From Kushneria marisflavi (GTDB lineage Bacteria > Pseudomonadota > Gammaproteobacteria > Pseudomonadales > Halomonadaceae): DNA of 64,000 nt. The notes beneath the pieces were generated by a model, which did no database searches, was not told the DNA's origin, and worked only from the letters and a program-made list of their open reading frames with translations. The stretch lies in contig NZ_CP021358.1 in NCBI RefSeq assembly GCF_002157205.1, positions 2,356,001 through 2,420,000 of the forward strand. Reading direction: 5' to 3'. This document shows positions 8,427 to 18,498 of the stretch, one piece after another (the first letter of the stretch is position 1; the number at the start of each line of letters is the position of its first letter). A program made the translations under genes and the position numbers.

Positions 8427-9236
8427 ATGACCGATACAACTGCCGGGGCCCCGGCAAGTCAACGCCGAATGACCCGGTCCCACTGGACGGACTGGGGCAA
8501 GTGGCTCGCGCTGATCTCCATGACCGTGGATCACGTGGTGCGCTACGCGCTGTCCAACGAGCTGTCCTGGCAGTTCAGCTGGGCGAGCTCCACCATCGGG
8601 CGGGTGGCGTTTCCGCTGTTTGCCGCCATGGTGGCCTGGCATGGGCTCTTTGATACCCGTAACCCCATGCGCTATGCGCGGCGCATCCTGATCATCGGTC
8701 TGATCGCCCAGTTACCCTATATGCTGATGCCGCGTTACTCCAGCGTGCTGGTGATCAACGTCTGCTTCACGCTCGCCTTCGGGCTGGTCTGGGGCGCCTG
8801 GCTGCGCCAGTTGCTGATGTCTCCACCCCGGGAGGCCCGCGCCCGGCTGCTCAGTGCCGCCGCCGTGGCGCTGTCCATTATCGTCTGGTACACGGTGGGG
8901 CCACTGCTGGAGTACGGGCGTTTCGGTATCCTGATGGTACCGGGATTCATGCTGGCCATGGCGGTCTATCAGCACTTTGACCATGGCGTGGCCCGCATCT
9001 GGGCATGGCTGGCCGGCGTGCCGATTCTTCTGATCACGGCGCAGCTCAACTTTTACACCATCAGCAAGAGCGTGGCCTTTTCGACCACGCTGGTGGTGCT
9101 GGTGATCGCGGCGGGGCTGGCACGCTGGATTCCGGGCGTGGTGCGCATGCCGCGCTGGCTGTGGCTGGGCTGGTATCCCGGACATCTGGCCGTGATTGCC
9201 CTGATCGTCTATCTCCCCTATCTACTGCCCACCTGA
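8427..9236 (+). CDS. TraX-family membrane protein
   Basis: A 269-residue polytopic protein with roughly eight hydrophobic segments. The TraX family signature is seen near the N-terminus: a Lys-Trp followed by LALISMTVDHVVRYAL (Asp-His about residues 35-36), then TIGRVAFPLFAAMVAWHG and RYARRILIIGLIAQLPYML. TraX acetylates F-pilin, but chromosomal members outside conjugation operons are common and have no defined role, possibly as membrane-bound O-acyltransferases (inference). No other conjugation gene is nearby, so a pilus role is unlikely here. It is followed by the peptidase gene after 24 bases, perhaps co-transcribed. Confidence 0.75.
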   Translation: MTDTTAGAPASQRRMTRSHWTDWGKWLALISMTVDHVVRYALSNELSWQFSWASSTIGRVAFPLFAAMVAWHGLFDTRNPMRYARRILIIGLIAQLPYMLMPRYSSVLVINVCFTLAFGLVWGAWLRQLLMSPPREARARLLSAAAVALSIIVWYTVGPLLEYGRFGILMVPGFMLAMAVYQHFDHGVARIWAWLAGVPILLITAQLNFYTISKSVAFSTTLVVLVIAAGLARWIPGVVRMPRWLWLGWYPGHLAVIALIVYLPYLLPT

Positions 9237-9260
9237 CCATCTGCCGAGAGTGAGTGACCC

Positions 9261-10127
9261 ATGTTTTTTGATACCACACTATCGACCGCCGGCCTGCGCC
9301 GTGCCCTGTCCGGGCTGTTGCCGGTACTGATGCTTGCCGGGGTGCTGATGAGCGGCCCCGCGGCAGCCGAAAGCCAGGTACCCATCGTCTTTCCCGAGCA
9401 CGTTCAGCAGGGCAGCATGGTGATCGGTCGGGTGCCGCCCGGCAGCCGGGTGGTTCATGCCGGCCGCACGCTGGGCGTGACCGACTACGGCACGGTCGTG
9501 TTCGGGATTGGCCGTGATGCCACGGGCAACAGCGAGGTCAGCGTCACGCCGCCCGGCGAGCCGTCGCGCACGGTGGATATCCGGGTGACGCCGCGGGATT
9601 TCCCGGTTGAGCGCATCAACGGCGTACCGCCAAAAACCGTGTCGCCGCCGCCCAAAATTGCCGAGCGCATTCGCCGCGAGCAGGCCGGCGTCAGCCAGGC
9701 GCGCACGCGTGACGAGCGCATCACCGATTTCACCGAGGACTTTATCTGGCCGGTGAAGGGACGCATCAGCGGACGTTTCGGCAATCAGCGCGTCTACAAC
9801 GGTACGCCGGGCTCGGCACATTCGGGCATGGATATTGCGGCCGCCACCGGCACTCCGGTCAAGGCGCCGGCCGGCGGGATCGTGACCTTTGCCAACCCGG
9901 ATCTGTGTCTGACTGGCGGCACGGTGCTGATCGATCACGGTTACGGCATCAGCTCCAACTTCCTGCATCTGTCAAAGCTGGATGTGAAGGTAGGTGATCG
10001 TGTGGCACAGGGCGATGTGATTGGCGAGGTCGGCGCGACCGGCCGCGCGACCGGCCCGCATCTACACTGGGGCATGAACTGGTTCGATACCCGTATCGAT
10101 CCGCTACTGGTGCTTGAGCGTCAGTAG
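9261..10127 (+). CDS. M23 family metallopeptidase (LytM-type)
   Basis: A 288-residue exported zinc endopeptidase-like protein. A signal peptide spans about residues 1-37 (LLPVLMLAGVLMSGPAAA). An all-beta N-terminal region precedes the M23 domain: FIWPVKGRISGRFGNQRVYNG, then SAHSGMDIAAATGTPVKAPAGGIV (metal ligands His and Asp) and GPHLHWGMNW with the HxH motif near residue 270. All expected zinc ligands are present, so an active peptidoglycan endopeptidase is likely. The N-terminal VIGRVPPGSRVVHAGRTLGVTDYGTVVFGIGRD is the beta domain common to this subfamily. Target bond and partner amidase are not visible. Confidence 0.9.
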   Translation: MFFDTTLSTAGLRRALSGLLPVLMLAGVLMSGPAAAESQVPIVFPEHVQQGSMVIGRVPPGSRVVHAGRTLGVTDYGTVVFGIGRDATGNSEVSVTPPGEPSRTVDIRVTPRDFPVERINGVPPKTVSPPPKIAERIRREQAGVSQARTRDERITDFTEDFIWPVKGRISGRFGNQRVYNGTPGSAHSGMDIAAATGTPVKAPAGGIVTFANPDLCLTGGTVLIDHGYGISSNFLHLSKLDVKVGDRVAQGDVIGEVGATGRATGPHLHWGMNWFDTRIDPLLVLERQ

Positions 10128-10299
10128 CGGTCCTTCCGCCCGGGGGAAGCTCCGGGCGGTATAGCCTCCGGTGTGACTATCACTGTCATAAGATATTTCA
10201 ACGGCCATGTGGCTCAAGTCAGCTCGATGCAAGGCGATAACTTCTGTCCATATAAATCGCGCATTAATTAATCGTGCGCTAATACAGGCAGGTGTTCAC

Positions 10300-12066
10300 A
10301 TGGCGATGGCGTCAGGCGTTTCAACCTTCTCGAACATGCGCGTTCGCACCCGCATGATGCTCGGCTTCTCTACGGTGCTTTTCCTGATTGTTCTGCTGAC
10401 GGCCATCGGTGTCTGGCGCGTCGGTGAGATTGACCGTGGGCTGACTCATATCAATGACGTGAATAGCGTCAAGCAGCGTCATGCCATCGACTATCGTGGC
10501 AGCGTTCATGACCGGGCCATTGCGCTGAGAGATGCCACGCTGGTGAGCGACAGCGAATTGCCTCAGGTTACGGCGCTGATCGACAAGCTGACGGCGGATT
10601 ACCAGACCGCTGCGGCCAGCATGGCTGCCATGGCGGCAGATGCCCAACAGTTTACCGCCGAAGACCAGCGACTTCTGACCAGCATCAACGCGGTACACGA
10701 TCGCACCATGCCGTTGATTGATCGTGTGCTCCAGGCGCGCCGCAACGGTGACATCGAGGGCGCTCGCTCATTGCTGCTGTCTCAGGCACGCCCGGCCTTC
10801 GTGGACTGGCTGGCCTCGATCAATGCCTTCATCGATCATCAGGAAGCCATGAATCATGCCGAGGCCGTCGTGGTACGCGGTATCAGTGGTGGCTTCAAAA
10901 CCACCATGATTACCCTGTGTGCACTGGCGGTGCTGCTGGGCATTGCGATTGCCACATTGATCACGCGGCAATTGCTGAAAACGCTGGGGGCCGAACCCGA
11001 TGATGTCCGGGCGCTGGCCGAGGCGCTTGGTCGTGGTGAGCTGGATGCGGCTCGCAAGGTTTATCAGGAGAAGGATCGCAGCATCATGGCTGCGCTGAGC
11101 CGCACGGCGGACCGGCTGCAGGAGACCGTGGCCGATGTCCGTCGCTCGGCGCATGAAGTGGCTCATGCCAGCGATCACATCGAGCAGGGCAACAGTCAGC
11201 TTTCCTCGCGCACCGAGCAGCAGGCCAGTGCGCTGGAGCAGACGGCGGCCGCCATGGAGGAGCTCAGCGCCACGGTGCGCCAGAATGCCGATAACGCCCG
11301 CGATGCCGAGCAGCTGGCCACAAGCGCCGCCGGGGTGGCCGAGCGAGGCGGCGAAGTGTTTGGCAGTGTGGTGGTCACCATGAAGGGCATCAACGACGGC
11401 GCCCGACGTATCTCGGAAATCATCAGCGTCATCGACAACATCGCCTTTCAGACCAATATTCTGGCGCTCAATGCCTCGGTCGAGGCCGCCCGTGCCGGTG
11501 AGCAGGGTCGTGGTTTTGCCGTCGTGGCCGGCGAGGTGAGAAATCTGGCCAGCCGCAGTGCCGAGGCCGCGCGCGAAATCAATGCGCTGATCTCGGAAAG
11601 CGTGACCCGTACCGAAGAGGGAACGGCACTGGTGGATCAGGCCGGGCAGACCATTGGGGAAGTCGTGACTTCCATCAAGCGCGTACACCACCTCATGGGC
11701 GATATCAGCCGGGCCAGTGCCGAACAGAGCACCGGTGTCAGCCAGGTGGGTGAGGCGATCGGCCAGCTTGATCAGACCACGCAACACAACGCGCTCATGG
11801 TGGAACAAAGTGGTGACGCCTCCCGAAGGCTGCATCAGCAGTCACGGGCGCTGGTCGAGGCCGTCTCGTTCTTTCGCCTGTCCGATTCGATGACGATCAG
11901 CCCGGTGGTGGCCGAGTCGCCGAGGGCGCACGGAGCCTCGACGCGGCCGTCAACGGCCTCCAGAAGTGCTCGAAACACTGAAACTCCGGCAAGAAAACTC
12001 TCCCGGCCGGACGCCTCGCGCGCCTCGTCCAGAGATACGGCGGTCGAGGAGTGGGAAAGCTTCTAA
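10300..12066 (+). CDS. Methyl-accepting chemotaxis protein (Tar/Tsr type)
   Basis: A 588-residue transducer. TM1 is near residues 22-42 ([18 protein letters not shown]), the periplasmic four-helix ligand domain spans about 43-190, and TM2 is near 196-218 ([20 protein letters not shown]), followed by HAMP. The signalling tip [37 protein letters not shown] lies near residues 382-418. The extreme C-terminus EEWESF fits the WxxF CheR/CheB tethering pentapeptide (NWETF in E. coli Tar). The ATG at 10300 was preferred to the 31-codon upstream extension, which is low in conservation. No che genes are nearby, so it acts as an orphan receptor for an array encoded elsewhere. The ligand is unknown. Confidence 0.9.
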   Translation: MAMASGVSTFSNMRVRTRMMLGFSTVLFLIVLLTAIGVWRVGEIDRGLTHINDVNSVKQRHAIDYRGSVHDRAIALRDATLVSDSELPQVTALIDKLTADYQTAAASMAAMAADAQQFTAEDQRLLTSINAVHDRTMPLIDRVLQARRNGDIEGARSLLLSQARPAFVDWLASINAFIDHQEAMNHAEAVVVRGISGGFKTTMITLCALAVLLGIAIATLITRQLLKTLGAEPDDVRALAEALGRGELDAARKVYQEKDRSIMAALSRTADRLQETVADVRRSAHEVAHASDHIEQGNSQLSSRTEQQASALEQTAAAMEELSATVRQNADNARDAEQLATSAAGVAERGGEVFGSVVVTMKGINDGARRISEIISVIDNIAFQTNILALNASVEAARAGEQGRGFAVVAGEVRNLASRSAEAAREINALISESVTRTEEGTALVDQAGQTIGEVVTSIKRVHHLMGDISRASAEQSTGVSQVGEAIGQLDQTTQHNALMVEQSGDASRRLHQQSRALVEAVSFFRLSDSMTISPVVAESPRAHGASTRPSTASRSARNTETPARKLSRPDASRASSRDTAVEEWESF

Positions 12067-12101
12067 GGGGTTTGGAGGCGCAAGGGGTCCAGGGTGGACC
12101 G

Positions 12102-12545
12102 TCAGTCTGCGGCGTGATCGCTCAAGGACTGACGGTACTGGCGGATCAGACGCTTGATCAAAAGCGAGATCAGAAAGACCAGCCAGCCGACCGTCATCAG
12201 AAGGCAGGCCAGTGTCCACTGCTGGGCGTCGGGCAGGTTGCCGACCAGGCGCTCCAGCAGCCACCACAGTGGCGGGGCCAGCAGCATCGGTGGGTAGAGG
12301 ATATGCATCCACATTTCGGTGCGCCGCTTTCTGACCCGGTAGCGGGCCAGTGTGAGCTTCAGCGGCTGCCACATGAGTGTGGTCAGTGCACAGACCAGCA
12401 CCACAAGGGTCGCCAGCAAAAAGACCAGGCTCTGATGATGGACCAGCGACCACTGAATGCTCCAGGCATAGCCTACCCACAGGGCGCCTTCGAGCAGGGC
12501 GGCGGAATCGGGCCAGCTACCGGCATAAAAGAGTCGTTTGTTCAT
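12102..12545 (-). CDS. Hypothetical four-span inner membrane protein
   Basis: A 147-residue protein with hydrophobic segments at about residues 20-38, 42-65, 84-105 and 112-132, separated by basic loops (LARYRVRKRRTEMWMH) and ending in a basic cytoplasmic tail (IKRLIRQYRQSLSDHAAD). I do not recognise a family. The ATG at 12545 was chosen because the upstream extension to 12611 is cysteine- and basic-rich and lacks a ribosome-binding site. It converges on the chemotaxis gene. A role cannot be given. Confidence 0.6.
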   Translation of the reverse strand: MNKRLFYAGSWPDSAALLEGALWVGYAWSIQWSLVHHQSLVFLLATLVVLVCALTTLMWQPLKLTLARYRVRKRRTEMWMHILYPPMLLAPPLWWLLERLVGNLPDAQQWTLACLLMTVGWLVFLISLLIKRLIRQYRQSLSDHAAD

Positions 12546-12622
12546 GGAGAGCCTGTTTTGCACTTTGTCGCAGTGTAGCGCCGAGAGGGTGCCACGGAAA
12601 CATGCTTGCAAAAAGGTGTTAC

Positions 12623-12662
12623 AAAAGTGGCCCTGTTCCTTGCCGGAACAGGGCCACTTTTC
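12623..12662. terminator. Strong intrinsic terminator downstream of pgk
   Basis: A perfect 17-bp inverted repeat with five-base loop (TTGCC). Both arms end in A or T runs (AAAA at the left, TTTT at the right), so it can stop transcription in either direction. It lies 56 bases beyond the pgk stop on the minus strand and upstream of the hypothetical membrane protein. Confidence 0.85.
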
Positions 12663-12717
12663 TGTCCTTCAACGTCTGTCCTTCAACGGCCGCCATCCGG
12701 CGCCGTGAGGTCAGACG

Positions 12718-13881
12718 TTATTTGGCCGCATCACGCAGGGCGCTGACGGCCGGCAGGGTCTTGCCTTCAACGTACTCGAGAAACGCACCGCCACCGGTGG
12801 AGATATAGGAGATATCGTCGGTGACGCTGTACTTGTCGATGGCCGCGAGCGTGTCACCGCCACCGGCAATCGAGAAGCCGTCGCTGTCGGCGATGGCGTG
12901 TGCCATGGCCTTCGTGCCAGCGCTGAACTGATCGATCTCGAACACGCCCACCGGGCCGTTCCACAGGATGGTACCGGCTTCACGCAGGGATTCGGCATAG
13001 GTCTGTGCGGTCTGGGGGCCGACATCAAGGATCATCTCGTCATCGCGGACGTCATCGACGTTGCGGATGACGGCTTCGGCCTTGTCGGAAAACTCGGTGG
13101 CCACGACCACATCGATGGGCAGGGGCACGTTGACCCTGTCCATGAGCGCTTTGGCCTGATCGACCAGGTCGGCTTCATAAAGTGACTTGCCAACGTTGTA
13201 ACCCGCGGCGGCAATGAAGGTGTTGGCGATACCGCCGCCCACGATCAGCTGGTCGCACTTCTCGGACAGGGCGTTGAGGACTTCGAGCTTGGAGGAGACC
13301 TTGGAGCCGCCCACGATGGCGACCATCGGACGCTTCGGGCTGGAAAGGGCCTTCTCGAGCGCGTCCAGCTCCGAGGAGAGCAGCGGGCCGGCGCAGGCAT
13401 CCGGCGCAAAGCGGGCCACACCGTGAGTAGAGGCCTGGGCGCGGTGCGCGGTGCCGAAGGCGTCCATCACGTAGATGTCGCAAAGGCTGGCGTATTTTTT
13501 CGCCAGGGCCTCGTCATCCTTTTTCTCGCCCTTGTTGAAGCGCACATTTTCCAGCAGCACGACTTCCCCTTCCTGCACTTCGGGGTCCTGCTCCAGATAG
13601 TCACGCTCCAGACGAACCGTCATGCCCAGCAGTTCTCCCAAGTGGTTGGCCACCGGTGCCAGTGATTCCTCATCATTGGGCTCTCCTTCGGTGGGGCGCC
13701 CCAGGTGACTCATCAGCATGATACGAGCGTTTTGTTCAAGGGCCGTGCGAATGGTGGGCAGGCTGGCACGAATGCGGGCATCCGAAGTGACCTTTCCATC
13801 CTTGATCGGCACGTTAAGGTCCTGACGGATCAGGACGCGCTGGCCGGCGAGGTTCAGCTCGGACATCTTGCGCACAGTCAT
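12718..13881 (-). CDS. pgk: Phosphoglycerate kinase
   Basis: A 387-residue cytosolic enzyme of glycolysis and gluconeogenesis that transfers phosphate between 1,3-bisphosphoglycerate and ADP. The start [29 protein letters not shown] is canonical, with substrate-binding [11 protein letters not shown] (about 58-68), the DAFGTAHR segment (about 153) and the C-terminal nucleotide-binding [11 protein letters not shown] and [16 protein letters not shown]. Length matches the bacterial family. A GGGAG ribosome-binding site precedes the ATG at 13881. Unlike the common tkt-gap-pgk-fba order, no gap/epd gene is adjacent; the aldolase is divergent to the right. Confidence 0.97.
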   Translation of the reverse strand: MTVRKMSELNLAGQRVLIRQDLNVPIKDGKVTSDARIRASLPTIRTALEQNARIMLMSHLGRPTEGEPNDEESLAPVANHLGELLGMTVRLERDYLEQDPEVQEGEVVLLENVRFNKGEKKDDEALAKKYASLCDIYVMDAFGTAHRAQASTHGVARFAPDACAGPLLSSELDALEKALSSPKRPMVAIVGGSKVSSKLEVLNALSEKCDQLIVGGGIANTFIAAAGYNVGKSLYEADLVDQAKALMDRVNVPLPIDVVVATEFSDKAEAVIRNVDDVRDDEMILDVGPQTAQTYAESLREAGTILWNGPVGVFEIDQFSAGTKAMAHAIADSDGFSIAGGGDTLAAIDKYSVTDDISYISTGGGAFLEYVEGKTLPAVSALRDAAK

Positions 13882-14303
13882 GTCGCTACTCCCGTAGTAA
13901 TGATAAGTGGTCGGCATTGAGCGGTGGTGGCTCTGCAGTGTTGCCAGGGCCGATTTGAACAGCTTTCAGCATAGCAGGGACACGGAAAGCGAAGACAGCA
14001 GCGCCGGGCGCCATTATTGACTGCCAGGACGTCCTCATGCGCATGAGACTTTCGTCTATAGGGCGATGGCAGCGCGCATCGCGGTCAAGTGGTCCATGGC
14101 CTTGTCGGCTCACAATGGGAACCAGTCATGACGGCCCTGAATATGTGATCGTCCATGACAGGCATGCAGTGCAACCCCCTTCATGCTTGAATACTACTGA
14201 CAAAACATGACATGAACTGCAACGTATAGTTGCTTATGCTGTCCGAGCCTCGGCATTGGCCGGCGGCAATGCAAAATCTTTCGTAGAAAAGAGGATGAAG
14301 ATA
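13882..14303. other. Divergent pgk/aldolase intergenic region
   Basis: About 420 bases between the divergent starts of pgk and the class I aldolase. It must hold both promoters. No stable hairpin, riboswitch or convincing operator was recognised; the stretch at 14180-14245 is locally AT-richer and is the likeliest place for the aldolase promoter. ORFs here are short and unsupported. Confidence 0.4.
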
Positions 14304-15356
<1,053 letters not shown>

Positions 15357-15383
15357 TGGAGATGTTCTAACGCTTGAAACGCA

Positions 15384-15420
15384 AAAGGGCCCGGCAATTT
15401 GCCGGGCCCTTTCTTTTTGT
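15384..15420 (+). terminator. Intrinsic terminator after class I aldolase
   Basis: A 13-bp perfect stem (AAAGGGCCCGGCA / TGCCGGGCCCTTT) with a three-base loop, followed by TTTCTTTTTG. It lies 28 bases after the aldolase stop. Confidence 0.85.
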
Positions 15421-15499
15421 CTTCAAAGACCCCCTGTCTACGGCACATTGGGTCTTTGAAGTACCGAGCGGTGAGGGCCGCCCGGCATGGGTTGGCGAA

Positions 15500-17497
15500 T
15501 TACGCCTTGAGCATGGTTTCTGCGCGCTCGACGACCTTCTCGACGGTAAAGCCGAAGTGCTTGAACAGATCACCCGCCTTGCCGGATTCACCATAGGTGG
15601 TCATGCCGAACACGTGACCATCAAGGCCGACGTACTTGTACCAGGTCGACGGAATGGCCGCCTCGATCGCCATGCGCTTGCGTACGCTGTTGGGCAGTAC
15701 GGATTCGCGATACGACTCGTCCTGCTCGTCAAACTTGGTCGTGCAGGGCATGGAGACCACGCGAACCTTCTGACCCTTGCCTTCGAGTTCGCCAGCGGCG
15801 TCCATCGCCAGGCCGACTTCAGAGCCGGTCGCGATCAGGATCAGATCCGGCTGGCCGCCTTCGGCGTCCTTGAGGACATAGCCGCCGCGACGGATGTTCT
15901 TGAGCTGCTCGTCGTTGCGAGACTGGGCCGGCAGATCCTGACGCGAGAAGATCAGCGCCGTGGGGCCGGTTTCACGCATCAGGCCTTCCACCCAGGAGGC
16001 GGCCGTTTCAGTGGCGTCACAGGGGCGCCATGTGGCCAGACCCGGCAGGTTGCGAAGATCGGCCAGCTGCTCGACCGGCTGGTGGGTCGGACCGTCTTCG
16101 CCCAGACCGATAGAGTCGTGGGTGAAGATGTGCAGGATGCGGGTGTGCGACAGCGCTGACATGCGTACGGCGTTGTGCATGTATTCCATGAACACCAGGA
16201 AGGTGGCGTCATAGGGGATGAAGCCGCCGTGGGTGGCGATACCGTTGGCAATCGCGCCCATGCCGAATTCGCGTACACCGTAGTGCAGGTAGCTGCCGTT
16301 GAAGTTGTCCTTGCTGACGGCCTTGGCGCCTTTCCACAGGGTCAGGTTGGACGGTGCCAGGTCGGCACTGCCGCCGAAGAGTTCGGGCAGATCCGGCGCC
16401 AGCTCGTTGAGTACGCCAAGGGATGCCTTGCGCGAAGCGGTAGTTTCGGATTTTTCCTGGGCACGCTTGATCAGGGCATCGCCGTCAAAGTTCTCTGGCA
16501 GCTTGCCGTCGTAGCGACGCTGTAGCTCTTTGGCGAGTTCCGGATGGGCCTTTTCATAGGCGGCCATCTTCTGCTTGTACTCGTCTTCGAGCTGCTGGCC
16601 CTTGTCGCGGGCATCCCACGCCTTGTAGATATCGTCGGGAATTTCGAACGCGCCGTATTCCCAGCCCAGCTGCTTGCGTGCGGCTTCGACTTCTTCTTCG
16701 CCCAGCGCTGCACCGTGGCTTTCTTCCTTGCCGGCCTTGTTGGGCGAACCAAAGCCGATCACGGTCTTGCAGATGATCAGCGTCGGCTTGTCGGTGACTT
16801 CCTTGGCTTCACGGATGGCGGCGTCGATCTGCTCGGCATCGTGGCCGTCGACGTCACGGATGACGTTCCAGTGATAGGCTTCAAAGCGGGTAGCAGTATC
16901 GTCGGTGAACCAGCCTTCGACTTCGCCATCAATCGAGATGCCGTTGTCGTCATAGAACACGACCAGATTGCCCAGGCCCAGCGTACCGGCCAGCGAGCAG
17001 GCCTCATGGCTGATGCCTTCCATCAGGCAGCCGTCACCTGCGAATACCCAGGTGCGGTGATTGATGATGTCGTGACCGTCACGATTGAACTGGGCGGCCA
17101 GCGTACGTTCAGCGACCGCCATGCCGACGGCATTGGCCAGACCCTGACCCAGCGGGCCGGTGGTGGTCTCGATGCCCTGGGTGTAGCCATGTTCCGGGTG
17201 GCCGGGCGTTTTGGAGCCCAGCTGGCGGAAATTCTTGAGCTCTTCCATCGGCAGGTCGTAGCCGGTGAGATGCAGCAGCGAATAGTGCAGCATCGAGCCG
17301 TGACCGTTGGAAAGAATGAAGCGGTCACGTTCGGCCCAGTCCGGGTTGGCCGGATTGTGTCTGAGGTGATCGTTCCAAAGCACTTCTGCGATGTCAGCCA
17401 TGCCCATCGGCATGCCCGGGTGGCCGGAGTTGGCCTTTTGCACGGCATCCATCGAAAGCGCACGGATGGCATTGGCGAGGTGACGACGCGAGGTCAT
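15500..17497 (-). CDS. tkt: Transketolase
   Basis: A 665-residue thiamine-diphosphate enzyme of the pentose phosphate pathway, moving two-carbon units between sugar phosphates, including erythrose 4-phosphate. Visible motifs: [17 protein letters not shown] (26-42), the ThDP motif [33 protein letters not shown] (about 153-185), the central [18 protein letters not shown] and the pyrimidine-domain [16 protein letters not shown] (about 410). Length and both active-site histidine regions are intact. It lies downstream of the kinase/isomerase pair on the same strand, 202 bases after the isomerase, so read-through is possible. This may be the housekeeping copy, but the product pathway next door ends in its substrate. 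Confidence 0.97.
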   Translation of the reverse strand: MTSRRHLANAIRALSMDAVQKANSGHPGMPMGMADIAEVLWNDHLRHNPANPDWAERDRFILSNGHGSMLHYSLLHLTGYDLPMEELKNFRQLGSKTPGHPEHGYTQGIETTTGPLGQGLANAVGMAVAERTLAAQFNRDGHDIINHRTWVFAGDGCLMEGISHEACSLAGTLGLGNLVVFYDDNGISIDGEVEGWFTDDTATRFEAYHWNVIRDVDGHDAEQIDAAIREAKEVTDKPTLIICKTVIGFGSPNKAGKEESHGAALGEEEVEAARKQLGWEYGAFEIPDDIYKAWDARDKGQQLEDEYKQKMAAYEKAHPELAKELQRRYDGKLPENFDGDALIKRAQEKSETTASRKASLGVLNELAPDLPELFGGSADLAPSNLTLWKGAKAVSKDNFNGSYLHYGVREFGMGAIANGIATHGGFIPYDATFLVFMEYMHNAVRMSALSHTRILHIFTHDSIGLGEDGPTHQPVEQLADLRNLPGLATWRPCDATETAASWVEGLMRETGPTALIFSRQDLPAQSRNDEQLKNIRRGGYVLKDAEGGQPDLILIATGSEVGLAMDAAGELEGKGQKVRVVSMPCTTKFDEQDESYRESVLPNSVRKRMAIEAAIPSTWYKYVGLDGHVFGMTTYGESGKAGDLFKHFGFTVEKVVERAETMLKA

Positions 17498-17699
17498 ATC
17501 TTTGTGAACTCCTGCCTGATGGTGGTGGTGAAAGGGACGTTGGCGCTATCGACCAGAATCATGGGCCGTGGCACCAGCGCCCGCATCGATGTCGCACATC
17601 TTTATTCGCCAAGAGTAGCTGCATGAAATGGTGATGTCGCCCCCCAGGTATCAAGAAGGATGTGCTGAAACCAGCGGGTCGGATCATGAGCCTGCGTTA

Positions 17700-18464
17700 T
17701 CAGGACGCCTCGTGAAGCGTCATGACCTCATCAAGAATCTTCTCGAAGGCACGTGCGTCATGCACAAAGCGGCCCAGAAACATGCCCTGAACGCTGCCTT
17801 CAAGGCGCGAGAGCAGGCCCGGGCCGGCGCTGCCGCCATAGATGACGCGCCCGCCACCGTGACCGTCCAGCCAGGCCTGAAGCCTTGTGCATACCGCGCT
17901 GATGTGCTCTCTCGGTGCCGGCTGAGGCGCGCCGATGGCCCAGTGCGGCTCATAGGCCACGATCAGGTCGGCCTGTCTGGGCTGTGAAACGTCGGCCATG
18001 GCACTGGCCACCTGACGAATGCACTCTCCGGCCGCGCGCTCCGGGGCGCCTTCCTCCACCTCGCCCACGCACAGGACAGGCGAGAGACCGTTGGCCATGG
18101 CCTGAGCCGTTTTGGCCGCGATCAGCGCCTCGTCTTCATGAAAGTGGCGGCGGCGCTCGGCATGTCCTACTTCCACGCAGCGACAGCCCATCTCCGCCAG
18201 CATGGCGGCGCTGACCTCGCCGGTCCAGGCGCCGGCGGGCTGGTCGGAAAGGTTCTGCGCGCCGATGCGGATATCGGTGTCGCGCACGATCTCGAGTACC
18301 GGCGCCAGCGTCGGAAAGGAGGGCATGATGAATAGCGCGGCGTGCCCCTGCGTGACGGCAGGGTGCTGACGGGCAATGTCGGTCACCTGACGGCACCAGT
18401 CCAGCGTCTGCTGATAGCCGAAATACATCTTGAGGCTGGTCCCGATAAGCAGGGGGGCGGCCAT
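17700..18464 (-). CDS. Triosephosphate-isomerase-family protein, probable L-erythrulose-1-phosphate isomerase (LerI/EryH type)
   Basis: A 254-residue TIM barrel. The catalytic residues of TPI are kept: Lys in GTSLKMYF (residue 12), His in CVEVGHAERR (about 99) and Glu in VAYEPHWAIG (about 170). Several spots differ from housekeeping TpiA: VEVGHAERRRHFHED instead of the LGHSERR form, EPHWAIG instead of EPVWAIGTG, and YGGSAGPGLLSRLEGSVQGMFLGRFVHD at the phosphate loop. These are the variants I associate with erythrulose-phosphate isomerases of tetritol pathways. It directly follows the ketose kinase gene (34-base gap). The alternative, a plain triosephosphate isomerase, is less likely but not excluded. 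Confidence 0.78.
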   Translation of the reverse strand: MAAPLLIGTSLKMYFGYQQTLDWCRQVTDIARQHPAVTQGHAALFIMPSFPTLAPVLEIVRDTDIRIGAQNLSDQPAGAWTGEVSAAMLAEMGCRCVEVGHAERRRHFHEDEALIAAKTAQAMANGLSPVLCVGEVEEGAPERAAGECIRQVASAMADVSQPRQADLIVAYEPHWAIGAPQPAPREHISAVCTRLQAWLDGHGGGRVIYGGSAGPGLLSRLEGSVQGMFLGRFVHDARAFEKILDEVMTLHEAS

Positions 18465-18498
18465 GTCTCTCTCCTGTGGTCAGATCCTGAATAATCGC

